A stretch of DNA of 64,000 bases from positions 87,038 through 151,037 of the forward strand of contig JAFGCY010000096.1 of NCBI GenBank assembly GCA_016932385.1. The letters run 5' to 3'. Shown piece by piece: positions 43,949-53,222 of this stretch. The position numbers and the translations under genes were made by a program. Source of the DNA: a bacterium (lineage in GTDB: Bacteria > 4484-113 > JAFGCY01). How positions within the stretch are numbered: the first letter of the stretch is position 1; each line of letters opens with the position of its first letter. Below the pieces are notes generated by a model that saw nothing but the letters and a program-made list of their open reading frames with translations, had not been told where the DNA came from and searched no databases.

Positions 43949-43974
43949 ACCGGCCGCCCGGCCTGGACTTTCAT
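43945..43974 (-). CDS. Nine-codon leaderless leader ORF before the sigma factor
   Basis: ATG at 43974 opens a frame of nine codons (Met-Lys-Val-Gln-Ala-Gly-Arg-Pro-Val) that stops with TGA overlapping the sigma-factor ATG. The -10 box TATGCT lies exactly six bases before this ATG. The sigma factor has no ribosome site of its own, so it may be reached by coupling from this short frame. No homology can be claimed for so short a peptide. Confidence 0.5.
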   Translation of the reverse strand: MKVQAGRPV

Positions 43975-43980
43975 CCGTTA

Positions 43981-43986
43981 AGCATA
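43981..43986 (-). promoter_or_regulatory. -10 box TATGCT for the sigma-factor operon
   Basis: Minus-strand TATGCT plus six bases gives the ATG of the nine-codon leader ORF at 43974. Confidence 0.5.
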
Positions 43987-44057
43987 CCGACTGCCACACG
44001 TTCTTGACCACTTAAAGCTTGTTACTACTGCCTGCGGCCCGCATCGGCCGCGGTGTT

Positions 44058-44450
44058 CTAATACTGCTCGTGCTCCGGACGGACCTTCACCACCGGCCCG
44101 ACGACCTGGCGGTGGATGACAATCAGCGTGATGCCGATCACCGGAATGATCAGCGGCATCAGCCACTCGCCGTTGAAGTTATCGCCGTTGAGGACCTCCG
44201 GCAGGCTCAGCAGGAAGACGGCCACGCCGAAGGCCAGGAGCAGCACGCCGGCCTTCCAGTTGCCGTTGATATCGCCCTGGCGCCTCGGGATCACCAGGCT
44301 GTCCTTGATGACCGCCGGATCCACGCCCTTCTCGATCGCCTTGGCGATGGCCGTCAGCTGGTAGTAGTACAGCTTGTGTCTCAGCCAGATCGGAATCACG
44401 ATACAGGCTCCGACGATGATAAATAAAACCACCGGTATCAGGAAATCCAT
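44058..44450 (-). CDS. Three-helix membrane protein (DUF6249-like)
   Basis: A 130-residue inner-membrane protein. One helix at the N-terminus (FLIPVVLFIIVGACIVIPI) is followed by a cytoplasmic part with YYYQLTAIAKAIEKGVDP and an Arg-rich loop. Two more helices form the C-terminal half (AGVLLLAFGVAVFLLSLP, PLIIPVIGITLIVIH). The layout and the AIEKG-type helix resemble DUF6249 proteins, which are often encoded next to ECF sigma factors. It could thus belong to the same regulatory unit as the sigma factor downstream on this strand, though the latter has its own promoter. The ATG has GGAGC about 7 bases upstream. Confidence 0.7.
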   Translation of the reverse strand: MDFLIPVVLFIIVGACIVIPIWLRHKLYYYQLTAIAKAIEKGVDPAVIKDSLVIPRRQGDINGNWKAGVLLLAFGVAVFLLSLPEVLNGDNFNGEWLMPLIIPVIGITLIVIHRQVVGPVVKVRPEHEQY

Positions 44451-44593
44451 TGTCTTGCTCCGCTAGGTTTTCCACAGCTGCCCGTGGGACGCCCGGCTGG
44501 CGGGTTTGTTTCAGCCGATCCCGCGGATTCCGGCCCGATCTGGCGAATCTTCTGCCAGCAGGAACGGACGAATGAGCGGCGCATTTATGAAGA

Positions 44594-44624
44594 TTTCATG
44601 AATTTCTCATATTCCCTTTACAAT
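44594..44624 (+). promoter_or_regulatory. Pho-box-like direct repeats and -10 box before DUF47-pit
   Basis: TTTCATG and TCTCATA are spaced 11 bp start to start, as the half-sites of a PhoB box are, though they match CTGTCAT only loosely. TACAAT at 44619-44624 follows as a possible -10. The genes below handle phosphate, which makes the reading plausible but unproven. Confidence 0.3.
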
Positions 44625-44683
44625 CTTCATGATATCTGAATAATAGGCGTCGATCCGGTCCCCATGCCCCGCGGAGGTCGGCA

Positions 44684-45352
44684 ATGAGCATATTTAGACG
44701 CTTCACGTACAATCCATTCGAGCCGCTCCAGCAGTTGCTGGACAAAATCGACGGCTGCGTCGGCCACATCGAGCCGATGTTCGAGGCCAATTTCATCGGT
44801 GAGTACGACGTGGTCAAGGACCACTTCCGCGCCATCACGCGCGCCGAGCACGAGGCCGATGAAATCAAGAACAAGATCCGCGACGGCCTGAAACGGTCGC
44901 TGTTCCTGCCGATCGACCGCTGGCATTTCCTGGAGATCATCTCCGCGGCGGACAAGATCGCGGACCGCGCCGAGGACCTGGGCTTTTTACTCACGGTGCG
45001 CCATACCGTCATGCCCCCCGAGTTGCGCGATCATTTCAAGGAACTGGTCGCCAAGGTCCTGGAGTGTTACAACGAGCTGACCGAGGCGGTCGACCAGTTC
45101 GACGCGCTCGTCGAATCCGGCTTCTCCGGTCCGGTGGCTGAGGAGATGGCCCAGCGGATCGACCACGTCTGCCACCTGGAGTGGGAAAGCGATAAGATCG
45201 TCTACAAGCTGTCCCAGCACCTGTTCCAGTTTGAGACTACTATACCGTTGGTCGACCTCTTTTTTATATGGAACTTATCACGGGAGCTGGCGAACTTCGC
45301 CGACAGCTGTGAGCGCCTGGCCAAGCAGGTCCGCCGCACGATCACGCATTAA
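44684..45352 (+). CDS. DUF47 (PhoU-like) regulator of phosphate transport
   Basis: A 222-residue all-helical cytoplasmic protein of the DUF47/TIGR00153 family, related to PhoU. The repeats of acidic metal-binding helices are visible: ITRAEHEADEIKNKIRDGL with FLPIDRWHFLEIISAADKIADRAED, and later HLEWESDKIVYKL with FIWNLSRELANFADSCERLAKQV. Such proteins sit with Pit transporters and are thought to modulate phosphate uptake. GGAGG stands about 7 bases before the ATG. The pit gene follows after 6 bp. Confidence 0.92.
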   Translation: MSIFRRFTYNPFEPLQQLLDKIDGCVGHIEPMFEANFIGEYDVVKDHFRAITRAEHEADEIKNKIRDGLKRSLFLPIDRWHFLEIISAADKIADRAEDLGFLLTVRHTVMPPELRDHFKELVAKVLECYNELTEAVDQFDALVESGFSGPVAEEMAQRIDHVCHLEWESDKIVYKLSQHLFQFETTIPLVDLFFIWNLSRELANFADSCERLAKQVRRTITH

Positions 45353-45358
45353 CTAATC

Positions 45359-46612
45359 ATGGAAATAGAAACCCTGCTGCTCATCCTGGCGGTCGTCGCG
45401 GGCGGTTATATGGCCTGGAACATCGGCGCCAACGACGTGGCCAACGCCATGGGCACATCCGTCGGATCCAAGGCCCTGACGCTGGCCAAGGCCGTGTTGG
45501 TCGCCGCCGTCTTCGAGTTTGCCGGCGCGTTTTTTGTCGGCAGCCGCGTCACCAACACGATCGCCAAAGGCATCATCAGCCTGGATGTCGTCGCCAATCA
45601 CGAGATGGAGTTCGCCTGCGGCATGGTTGCCTCCCTGTTCGCCGCGGCGATCTGGCTGAACCTGGCCACCCGCCTGGGCTGGCCCGTCTCGACGACGCAC
45701 AGCATCGTCGGCGCCGTCATCGGTTTCGGTATCGTCCTGGGCGGGTTGTTCGCCGTCAGTTGGAGCGAAGTCGGCAAGATCGTGATGAGCTGGATCGTCT
45801 CGCCGATCGCCGGCGCCATTCTGGCGGTGATCGTCTACTGGCTGATCGTGCTGCCGATCTACCGCAGCAAAACACCGGCCCGGCAGCTGCGGATCATCGT
45901 TCCGCCCGCGACCGGTATGGTGTTCTTCATGCTGTCCCTGTCCATGCTTTACAAAGGATTGAAGAACCTCAACCTGGATCTGCGGGCCTCGGACGCGATC
46001 GTCATGGCTGCCGTCGTTGGAACGATTGCCGGCGGAATCGCGCACATGCTGATGCGGCGCCGTAAACTGAGTAACGGCACAACCTATCTGGCCCGTTTCC
46101 GCCAGACCGAACCCGTGTTTGCCATCCTGCAGGTCATCACCGCTTGTTATATGGCCTTCGCCCATGGCGCCAACGACGTCGCCAACAGCATCGGCCCCCT
46201 GGCGGCGGTGGTCTCGTCCGTGCAGACCCATGTGGTCAGCAAAGAGGCGCCCGTGCCCCTGTGGATCCTGGGACTGGGCGGCGTCGGCATCGTTATCGGC
46301 CTAGCCACTTACGGCCACCGCGTAATCGCCACGATCGGCAAACGCATCACCTCGATCACCCCCAGCCGCGGTTTCAGCGCGGAATTCGGCGCGGCCACCA
46401 CCGTCTTGGTGTGCTCCAAGCTGGGTTTGCCGGTCAGCACGACGCACACCCTGGTGGGCGCGGTCGTCGGCGTCGGCCTGGCGCGCGGTATCCGCGGCCT
46501 GGACCTGCAGGTCGTGCGCGATATCGGCGTCAGTTGGCTGGCGACGATCCCGTTCACGGCCGTTCTCACCGTGATTATCTACTTCGGCCTTGCGCAGTTC
46601 CTGCCGCGCTAG
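45359..46612 (+). CDS. pit: Low-affinity inorganic phosphate transporter, Pit family
   Basis: A 417-residue inner-membrane Pit (PiT) symporter with 10-12 helices. The duplicated signature is clear: GANDVANAMGTSVGSKALT in the first half and GANDVANSIGPLAAVV in the second. Each is followed by a PVSTTHxxVGAV block (WPVSTTHSIVGAVIGFG, LPVSTTHTLVGAVVGVG). It carries metal-phosphate with protons or Na+. The ATG lies 6 bp after the DUF47 stop, and no independent ribosome site is strong, so it is likely coupled. Confidence 0.95.
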   Translation: MEIETLLLILAVVAGGYMAWNIGANDVANAMGTSVGSKALTLAKAVLVAAVFEFAGAFFVGSRVTNTIAKGIISLDVVANHEMEFACGMVASLFAAAIWLNLATRLGWPVSTTHSIVGAVIGFGIVLGGLFAVSWSEVGKIVMSWIVSPIAGAILAVIVYWLIVLPIYRSKTPARQLRIIVPPATGMVFFMLSLSMLYKGLKNLNLDLRASDAIVMAAVVGTIAGGIAHMLMRRRKLSNGTTYLARFRQTEPVFAILQVITACYMAFAHGANDVANSIGPLAAVVSSVQTHVVSKEAPVPLWILGLGGVGIVIGLATYGHRVIATIGKRITSITPSRGFSAEFGAATTVLVCSKLGLPVSTTHTLVGAVVGVGLARGIRGLDLQVVRDIGVSWLATIPFTAVLTVIIYFGLAQFLPR

Positions 46613-46680
46613 ACCGCGCCAGCCCAAAATACATCTTGGTTAAATCAAGTCCGAACCGCTCGGCGGCCGCGGCCCTGCGC

Positions 46681-48000
<1,320 letters not shown>

Positions 48001-48146
48001 TATTGGCTGCGGCGCGGGTTTACCAAACGCGCGTTATGGCAGATTATTTAGTGTTGGAACAACGAATAAATAATGGATTGCATCTCACCGTAAGTGAGGC
48101 GTGCATCGTTGTTCAGCGGGATGCAAATCAAGTCCCGGGGGTTAAC

Positions 48147-50558
48147 GTGAGAGTAGTTTTAGCGATTTTGCTGGCATTGACCGTGCTGTGCGGCGTGGCC
48201 TGGGCGGCTGAGACGCCCGCGGACAACGCCCCGCAGCTGACCGGCGTGGAGATCTTCCCGTTGGCGGATCTGCAGATGGGCATGAAGGCCACCGCCTATA
48301 CGGTCATTCGCGGCACCAAAGTGGAAAGCTTCAACGTCGAAGTCCTGGAGGTCATTCCCGACGGCGGTTTCGACGGCGGCCCGATGATTCTGGCCCGCTT
48401 CACCGGCCCGGTCGTCGATTTCTCCGACGGCATCGCGGGTGGCTATTCCGGCAGTCCCGTGTACATCAACGGCAAGCTGGTCGGCGCGGTCAGTATGGCG
48501 ATGCCGTTCACCGATACGCACATCGGCGGCATCACCCCGATCGAGCAGATGCTCAAGTCCCTGCCCGACGGCGAGGAGATCGATTACAGCGACAACACCG
48601 TCCTGCCGGAGACCGAAAACAGCGGTATTCCGGTCGACGCCGACGGCAAGGTGATCAGCTACGTGCACGATTACGAAGCCGCCCGACAGTTCAACGACGC
48701 GATGGCCGCCGCCGGCATCGAGCGCTTTGCCGCGGTGCCGGCTACGACGCCCGTGTACTTCTCCGGCATCTCGCCGGCGGTGATGGAGCTGTACCGCGAC
48801 AAGCTGCAGGCCCTGCTCGGCGACCGCTTCACCCTGATGGAGATGCCGGTCGGCCGCGCCGATGACGAGGGTCTGTTTCTGCGCGAGGACGCCAACAAGC
48901 CCGGGCTATTCCTGCACCAGACCAGCAACGAGCCGCCGCTGAAGGGCGGCGATGCCTGCGCGGTCTCCTTCGTCGAAGGCGATATCGAGCTGGCCGGCAT
49001 CGGCACCGTGACCTATGCCGACACCGACGGCCGGTTCCTGATCTTCGGCCACATGATGATGGGCGAAGGCGACACCAACTTCCCGATCGGCCTGGCCTAT
49101 ATCACCTGGGTGCACAGCAGCATCCAGCGCGCCTTCAAGCAGGGCGTACGGCTGAACACCCTGGGCACGATCACTAAGGATCATGCCGCGGGCTGTGGCG
49201 GCAGCTTCGACATCGAGCCGGACATGATCCCGGTCCGGTTCAAGATCAATGACATAGACCTGGGAACCACTGAATCGATGCGCTTCCGCGTAGTCCGCCA
49301 TCGCGACTATACGCCGATCCTGCTGTCGATGGCCCTGAGCCAGGCGGCCACCGAGCTGATGGACCGCCGGCCGGGCGGCACGCTGAAGCTCAGCTACCAC
49401 ATCGAGGGTGTCGGCCTGAAGGAGCCGATGCGCCGCACGAACTACTTCTTCGACGACAGCAACGTAATTATGAACGGCGCCTTTGAGCTGATGCCGATCG
49501 CCGACCTGCTTACGAACAACGTCTACCGCGACGTGGAGATCTCCAAGATCGAGGTGCTGGCCGAGGTCACGCGCAACCGGATCAACGCCAGCATCGACGA
49601 AGCGGAGCTCCTGCCCGACAAGACCGACGCCGAGGACGAGTCCGAGGAATCGGCCGAGGAGCAGATCGAGGAAGCCGGCGAAGACGCCAATATTATCGAG
49701 AAGATCAAGACCAAGATCCTCGAGCAGGAAATTCAGCCCGAGGAAGAAGTCCAGCCGGAGGAAGTCCAACCCGAGGACAGCGAGTCCACCATCGGCCGGC
49801 GGATGCCGGTTGCGCCCTCGGCGGAACAAGCGCCCTGGCTGAACCGGCTGCGCACGCAGGCCCGGCCGCGCCCGCAGTCCCGGGCGTACCGGCCGGACTA
49901 CCGGCTGCAGCAGAACCCGAATCCGCAGGAAGAGCCCGAAGTGATCGTCCCGACCGATGGGGCTCCGGTGGAATACATCACCGACGAGATCCCGACGTAC
50001 CATCCGGGTGAGACGATTCGCGTCAAGGTCCGGCTGCAACCGTTCCGCGCCGACACCATTTGGCGTGAGTTCAGCATCCAGGTGCCCGAGGACTTCCCCT
50101 CGGGCTCGACGATGGTCTACATTCACGGCGGCGGCGACCTGATGAGCTGGTCGGAGCTGGGCGGCAAGGGCCGCAGCCTGTGGGGCTTCGGTCCGATCAT
50201 CGACACCACCGACTTCGACCTGGACAAGATCATCGAGCAGATCGTCGACGCGCCGTTGAACAACGAGTTGCTCGTGACCCTGCAGCGCCCCTACGAGTAC
50301 ATCGACCCGACGGTGATCGAGCTCGATGAAAACGGCGAGCAGGTCAATTCCGACGAGGAGGAGCCCGAGCCGTTCGTCGACGAAAAGTACCAGATGGAAT
50401 GGGTGATCTATAACAGCTACGCGCTGCCGGTGAACATCCTGACCGCCGAGGACGAGGCCGAACTGGAGGAGATCGCCGAGGAGGAGTCCGCGGACGCCGC
50501 AGACGGGGAAGACGCGGACGACGCCGAGAGCGAGTACGAGGCCAAGTGGCCGTTCTGA
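48147..50558 (+). CDS. S55 (SpoIVB-type) serine peptidase domain protein, secreted
   Basis: An 803-residue exported protein. The signal peptide (VLAILLALTVLCGVAWA) starts at GTG 48147. An S55 peptidase-like domain fills about residues 30-330: MGMKATAYTVIRGTKVESFNVEVL, then GGYSGSPVYINGKLVGAVSMAMPF with the expected Ser in SGSP (residues 101-104), and FLIFGHMMMGEGD. The Ser motif is clear; I cannot place the full His-Asp-Ser set with certainty. Residues 490-600 are very acidic, with Glu/Gln/Pro repeats (PEEEVQPEEVQPED), then a Pro/Arg-rich link and a C-terminal beta-rich domain. Non-sporulating bacteria carry such proteins, with unknown roles. The upstream in-frame ATG at 48036 is less likely. 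Confidence 0.82.
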   Translation: MRVVLAILLALTVLCGVAWAAETPADNAPQLTGVEIFPLADLQMGMKATAYTVIRGTKVESFNVEVLEVIPDGGFDGGPMILARFTGPVVDFSDGIAGGYSGSPVYINGKLVGAVSMAMPFTDTHIGGITPIEQMLKSLPDGEEIDYSDNTVLPETENSGIPVDADGKVISYVHDYEAARQFNDAMAAAGIERFAAVPATTPVYFSGISPAVMELYRDKLQALLGDRFTLMEMPVGRADDEGLFLREDANKPGLFLHQTSNEPPLKGGDACAVSFVEGDIELAGIGTVTYADTDGRFLIFGHMMMGEGDTNFPIGLAYITWVHSSIQRAFKQGVRLNTLGTITKDHAAGCGGSFDIEPDMIPVRFKINDIDLGTTESMRFRVVRHRDYTPILLSMALSQAATELMDRRPGGTLKLSYHIEGVGLKEPMRRTNYFFDDSNVIMNGAFELMPIADLLTNNVYRDVEISKIEVLAEVTRNRINASIDEAELLPDKTDAEDESEESAEEQIEEAGEDANIIEKIKTKILEQEIQPEEEVQPEEVQPEDSESTIGRRMPVAPSAEQAPWLNRLRTQARPRPQSRAYRPDYRLQQNPNPQEEPEVIVPTDGAPVEYITDEIPTYHPGETIRVKVRLQPFRADTIWREFSIQVPEDFPSGSTMVYIHGGGDLMSWSELGGKGRSLWGFGPIIDTTDFDLDKIIEQIVDAPLNNELLVTLQRPYEYIDPTVIELDENGEQVNSDEEEPEPFVDEKYQMEWVIYNSYALPVNILTAEDEAELEEIAEEESADAADGEDADDAESEYEAKWPF

Positions 50559-50592
50559 TCCTCCGGCGCAGCTAGCTTAACCAGGAAACCAG

Positions 50593-50619
50593 CGGGGTGC
50601 GCCAGCACCCCGTTTCTTT
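50593..50619 (+). terminator. Rho-independent terminator
   Basis: Arms CGGGGTGC and GCACCCCG enclose a GCCA loop, followed by TTTCTTT. It lies 35 bp after the S55 gene and reaches the stop of the converging ABC permease gene. Confidence 0.85.
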
Positions 50620-51430
50620 ATCCGCCGCTGATACTGAGCTGGCGCGTGCCGCTCCGCTGCATCAGCTGGGAGGCCAGGAACAGGCCCAGCACCCAGATCA
50701 GCCCCTGCCCGACGCTGATCCAGGCCTCGCCGCTGTCGACGCGCCCCAGGTAGATCTGCACCGGCTTGAAGAACATGAACTGCGTAGGCAGCAACCCAAA
50801 GATTTTCTGCAGCACCGGCGGGAAATAATTGACCGGGATGACCATGCCGCCGGTGATGTTCATCACCAGCCGGATCCCCCAGCGGATGCCGTTGTTGTAT
50901 TCGAGGAAGAACGCCAGCAGCCCGATCATGTAGTCCAGCGTGAAGTTGAGCAGGTAGCCGTTCAGCACGGCCAGCAGGAATTGCGGCAGCAGCCGCGGGT
51001 GCGGGCCCTGGATGCCGCCCAGGACGGAGAACACCAGCAGCAGCGGCAGCGTGGCGAAGATCAGCCGGAACGTCGTCCGCCCCAGGCTCATGCCGAAATA
51101 GATCGCCTGCAGGTTGACGGGCTTGATCAGGTCCATCGCCACACTGCCCTGGCGCACCTGGCTGCCCAGCCGGCGGCCGGTCGGCGTCATGTAGAACGTG
51201 TTGAGGATCCAGCTGATCGTGACGTAGGTCAGCATCGTCGCCAGGCTGTAGCCCGCCAGTTCCTCGTCGCCGGAGTAGAGCGCGCCGAACACGTAGCGGT
51301 ACATCATGATCACGATCGGATAGCTGACGAAGACCATCAACACGCCGGCGGGATAAGCCATGTACGAGGCAAAGCCGACACGGGCTATCGCCAGCAGGAA
51401 CCTGAACAAGTGGACGCCGTCGCGGATCAC
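50618..51430 (-). CDS. ABC-2 type permease subunit
   Basis: A 270-residue inner-membrane protein with six predicted helices, of the ABC-2 superfamily near the ABC2_membrane_6 group. Recognisable parts are the N-terminal amphipathic helix, YPIVIMMYRYVFGALY, the loop YVTISWILNTFYMTPTGRRLGSQVRQGSVAMDLIKPVN (longer than the usual Gly-rich cytoplasmic loop, with Arg/Lys), and VMNITGGMVIPVNYFPPVL with a typical EAA-like bend. Its ATPase and a second permease are not adjacent. The start GTG is exactly six bases after a TACAAT box. Substrate unknown. Confidence 0.82.
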   Translation of the reverse strand: MIRDGVHLFRFLLAIARVGFASYMAYPAGVLMVFVSYPIVIMMYRYVFGALYSGDEELAGYSLATMLTYVTISWILNTFYMTPTGRRLGSQVRQGSVAMDLIKPVNLQAIYFGMSLGRTTFRLIFATLPLLLVFSVLGGIQGPHPRLLPQFLLAVLNGYLLNFTLDYMIGLLAFFLEYNNGIRWGIRLVMNITGGMVIPVNYFPPVLQKIFGLLPTQFMFFKPVQIYLGRVDSGEAWISVGQGLIWVLGLFLASQLMQRSGTRQLSISGG

Positions 51431-51436
51431 GCAGGG

Positions 51437-51442
51437 ATTGTA
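51437..51442 (-). promoter_or_regulatory. -10 box TACAAT for a leaderless start
   Basis: Minus-strand TACAAT plus six bases reaches the GTG at 51430. It lies in the short gap after the SRPBCC gene, so the permease has its own promoter despite being in line with that operon. Confidence 0.55.
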
Positions 51443-51451
51443 GCCGAGAAC

Positions 51452-51904
51452 CTACTCCGCCGCGGCGAGTTTCTCCAGCCCCTCCAGCAGCTCGTCGCAA
51501 TTCTGCTGCATCAACTGGTTGACGATCTTGTCGATCATCGGACCGAGCATGCTGATCCCCAGGACGAACTCGACGGTCAGCAGCACGTCGCAGCTATCAC
51601 CGTTGGGGGCGAACGTCCAGCTGCCGCTGTACTCCTTCATGTCGCCCTCGACCAGCTCGAACGTGCAGGCCAGCGCCGCTTCGTCCCAGTGGTCGCGTTC
51701 GGTCCATTTGACCTGCTTCTTCAGCGGCCCGACCGAGAACTCGGCCTCCCAGCTGCTGACGACCCGGCCGCCGCCCAGGTCCTCGTCGATCGTCACCTGG
51801 TCCAAGTTCGGGATCACCTCGGGAAACCGCGTGACCTGGCGGGCGATGCTGAAGACCTTGGCCGCCGGAAAGGGGATAGTGCGCTTGCTGATGATTTCTG
51901 CCAC
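51452..51904 (-). CDS. SRPBCC/START-like protein (COQ10/polyketide cyclase family)
   Basis: A 150-residue protein of the SRPBCC fold. The opening strand-helix is ISKRTIPFPAAKVFSIARQVTRFPEVIPNLDQV, followed by the beta sheet (VVSSWEAEFSVGPLKKQVKWTERDHWDE) and the long C-terminal helix MIDKIVNQLMQQNCDELLEGLEKL. Such proteins bind lipid-like or polyketide ligands; COQ10 and SRPBCC ribosome-associated toxin RatA are relatives. The GTG start has GAGGAG about 6 bases upstream. It follows the class III aminotransferase by 15 bp on the same strand. Confidence 0.85.
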   Translation of the reverse strand: MAEIISKRTIPFPAAKVFSIARQVTRFPEVIPNLDQVTIDEDLGGGRVVSSWEAEFSVGPLKKQVKWTERDHWDEAALACTFELVEGDMKEYSGSWTFAPNGDSCDVLLTVEFVLGISMLGPMIDKIVNQLMQQNCDELLEGLEKLAAAE

Positions 51905-51919
51905 GATGACTCCTCGGGA

Positions 51920-53185
51920 TTAGTTTTGCGGGGCCAGGCCGAACTGCTCCATCACCTGGCGCGTGCCGTCCAGGGCGGCGCGGATTCTCACCAATACTTC
52001 GTCGATCACGCTTTCCGGCATGACCAGCGGCGGCTCCAGCCGCACCACGCCAGTGAAGTTCAAGGTGTAGGCCACGATCACTTGCTGCTCGATCATGTTG
52101 GCGATGAACAGCTGGCTGATATCCGGCGCCGCCATTTCCAGCCCCAGCATCAGCCCGATGCCGCGCACGTCGACGATGACCTCGGGATACTCTGCGGCCA
52201 GCGCGCGCAGGCCGGCGAGCATGCGCGCGCCCTTGGTCTGCGCCTGACCGGCAATCTTTTCGTCCACCAGTACGTCCAGCGCAGCCAGCGCCGCACTGCA
52301 GGCCAGTTGGTTGCCGCCAAAGGTGCTGGAATGCACCGTCGGCGCTTCCTGGAAATGCTCCCAGACCGCCGCGGTGCCGATCGTCGCACCGATGGGCATC
52401 ACGCCCCCGCCCAGCGCCTTGGCCAACGTCATGATGTCCGGCGCGACATCCCAGTGCTCGCAGGCGAAATTAGCGCCGGTGCGGCCGATGCCGGTCTGGA
52501 TCTCGTCCAAAATCAGCAGCACGCCGCGGTCGCGCGTCAGTTCGCGCACGCCGGCCAGATAGCCGTCCGGCGCGACGTGGATGCCGCCCTCCCCCTGCAC
52601 GGGCTCCAACAGCACCGCCGCCGTCGAGTCGTCGATCAGCGCCTCGAGCGCCGCCAGGTCGCCGAACGGCACCTCGCCGAAATGCTGCATCAGCGGCAAA
52701 AACGGCTTCTGGAAGGCCTCGCGGTGCGTCGAGGACAGGCTGCCCAGCGTCTTGCCGTGGAAGGCGTTGCGCGCGCTGATGATCCCCGGCTTGCCGGTGG
52801 CCAGCCGCGCCAGTTTCAGCGCCGCCTCCACCGCCTCCGTACCGCTGTTGCAGACGAAGGTATATTGCAGCTCGCCGGGCGTGATCGCGGCCAGCCGGTG
52901 CGCCAGTTCTGCCAGCCGCGGATTGAGGGCCAGCCGGCTGGACATCGCCATCCGGTCCAGTTGCGCCTTGACCGCCGCGACGATCCGCGGGTGCCGGTGG
53001 CCGAAGTTGTAGACGCCGAAGCCGCCCAGGCAGTCGATGAACTCGCGACCGTCGGCGGTACGGATCATCCAGCCCTCGGCCTCCACCTCCGCGACGTCCA
53101 TCCCCAAGAACGCCAGCGCGGCGAACATGCCGCTGTTGACATGCCGCTGGTACCAAAGCTTGATTTCGTCCGCTGAGGTGCTCAC
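51920..53185 (-). CDS. Class III aminotransferase (putrescine/acetylornithine type)
   Basis: A 421-residue PLP-dependent aminotransferase of class III. Signatures are the cofactor phosphate loop in CNSGTEAVEAALKLAR, ARNAFHGKTLGSLS, the acidic PLP-N1 partner in LILDEIQTGIGRTG, and the Schiff-base Lys in LAKALGGGVMPIGA. HSSTFGGNQLACSAAL is the usual substrate-side block. It is closest in look to putrescine or acetylornithine aminotransferases; the donor cannot be fixed. GTG 53185 follows a minus-strand TATAAT by eight bases, so its leader is at most two bases. It heads an operon with the SRPBCC gene. Confidence 0.92.
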   Translation of the reverse strand: MSTSADEIKLWYQRHVNSGMFAALAFLGMDVAEVEAEGWMIRTADGREFIDCLGGFGVYNFGHRHPRIVAAVKAQLDRMAMSSRLALNPRLAELAHRLAAITPGELQYTFVCNSGTEAVEAALKLARLATGKPGIISARNAFHGKTLGSLSSTHREAFQKPFLPLMQHFGEVPFGDLAALEALIDDSTAAVLLEPVQGEGGIHVAPDGYLAGVRELTRDRGVLLILDEIQTGIGRTGANFACEHWDVAPDIMTLAKALGGGVMPIGATIGTAAVWEHFQEAPTVHSSTFGGNQLACSAALAALDVLVDEKIAGQAQTKGARMLAGLRALAAEYPEVIVDVRGIGLMLGLEMAAPDISQLFIANMIEQQVIVAYTLNFTGVVRLEPPLVMPESVIDEVLVRIRAALDGTRQVMEQFGLAPQN

Positions 53186-53193
53186 GGCTGGCT

Positions 53194-53199
53194 ATTATA
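53194..53199 (-). promoter_or_regulatory. -10 box TATAAT, near-leaderless
   Basis: A perfect minus-strand TATAAT ends eight bases before the GTG at 53185, two bases more than the strict pattern. Confidence 0.55.
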
Positions 53200-53222
53200 G
53201 TTCACCCGCCGCGTCCCGCAGC

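Noticed and set aside
48036..48146. An upstream in-frame ATG before the S55 gene whose first 30 residues loosely recall CsrA (LVLxxRxNxG ... NQV)
   Set aside because: Codon use is AT-rich and unlike genes, the likeness is patchy, and the frame runs straight into a signal peptide that needs its own start at 48147. Probably a leader with a small CTCAC/GTGAG hairpin.
50597..53176. An 859-codon plus-strand frame opposite the permease, SRPBCC and aminotransferase genes
   Set aside because: It lies antisense to three clearly recognised genes. Its Arg/His/Gln/Asp-rich product is the usual by-product of GC-rich third positions on the other strand.
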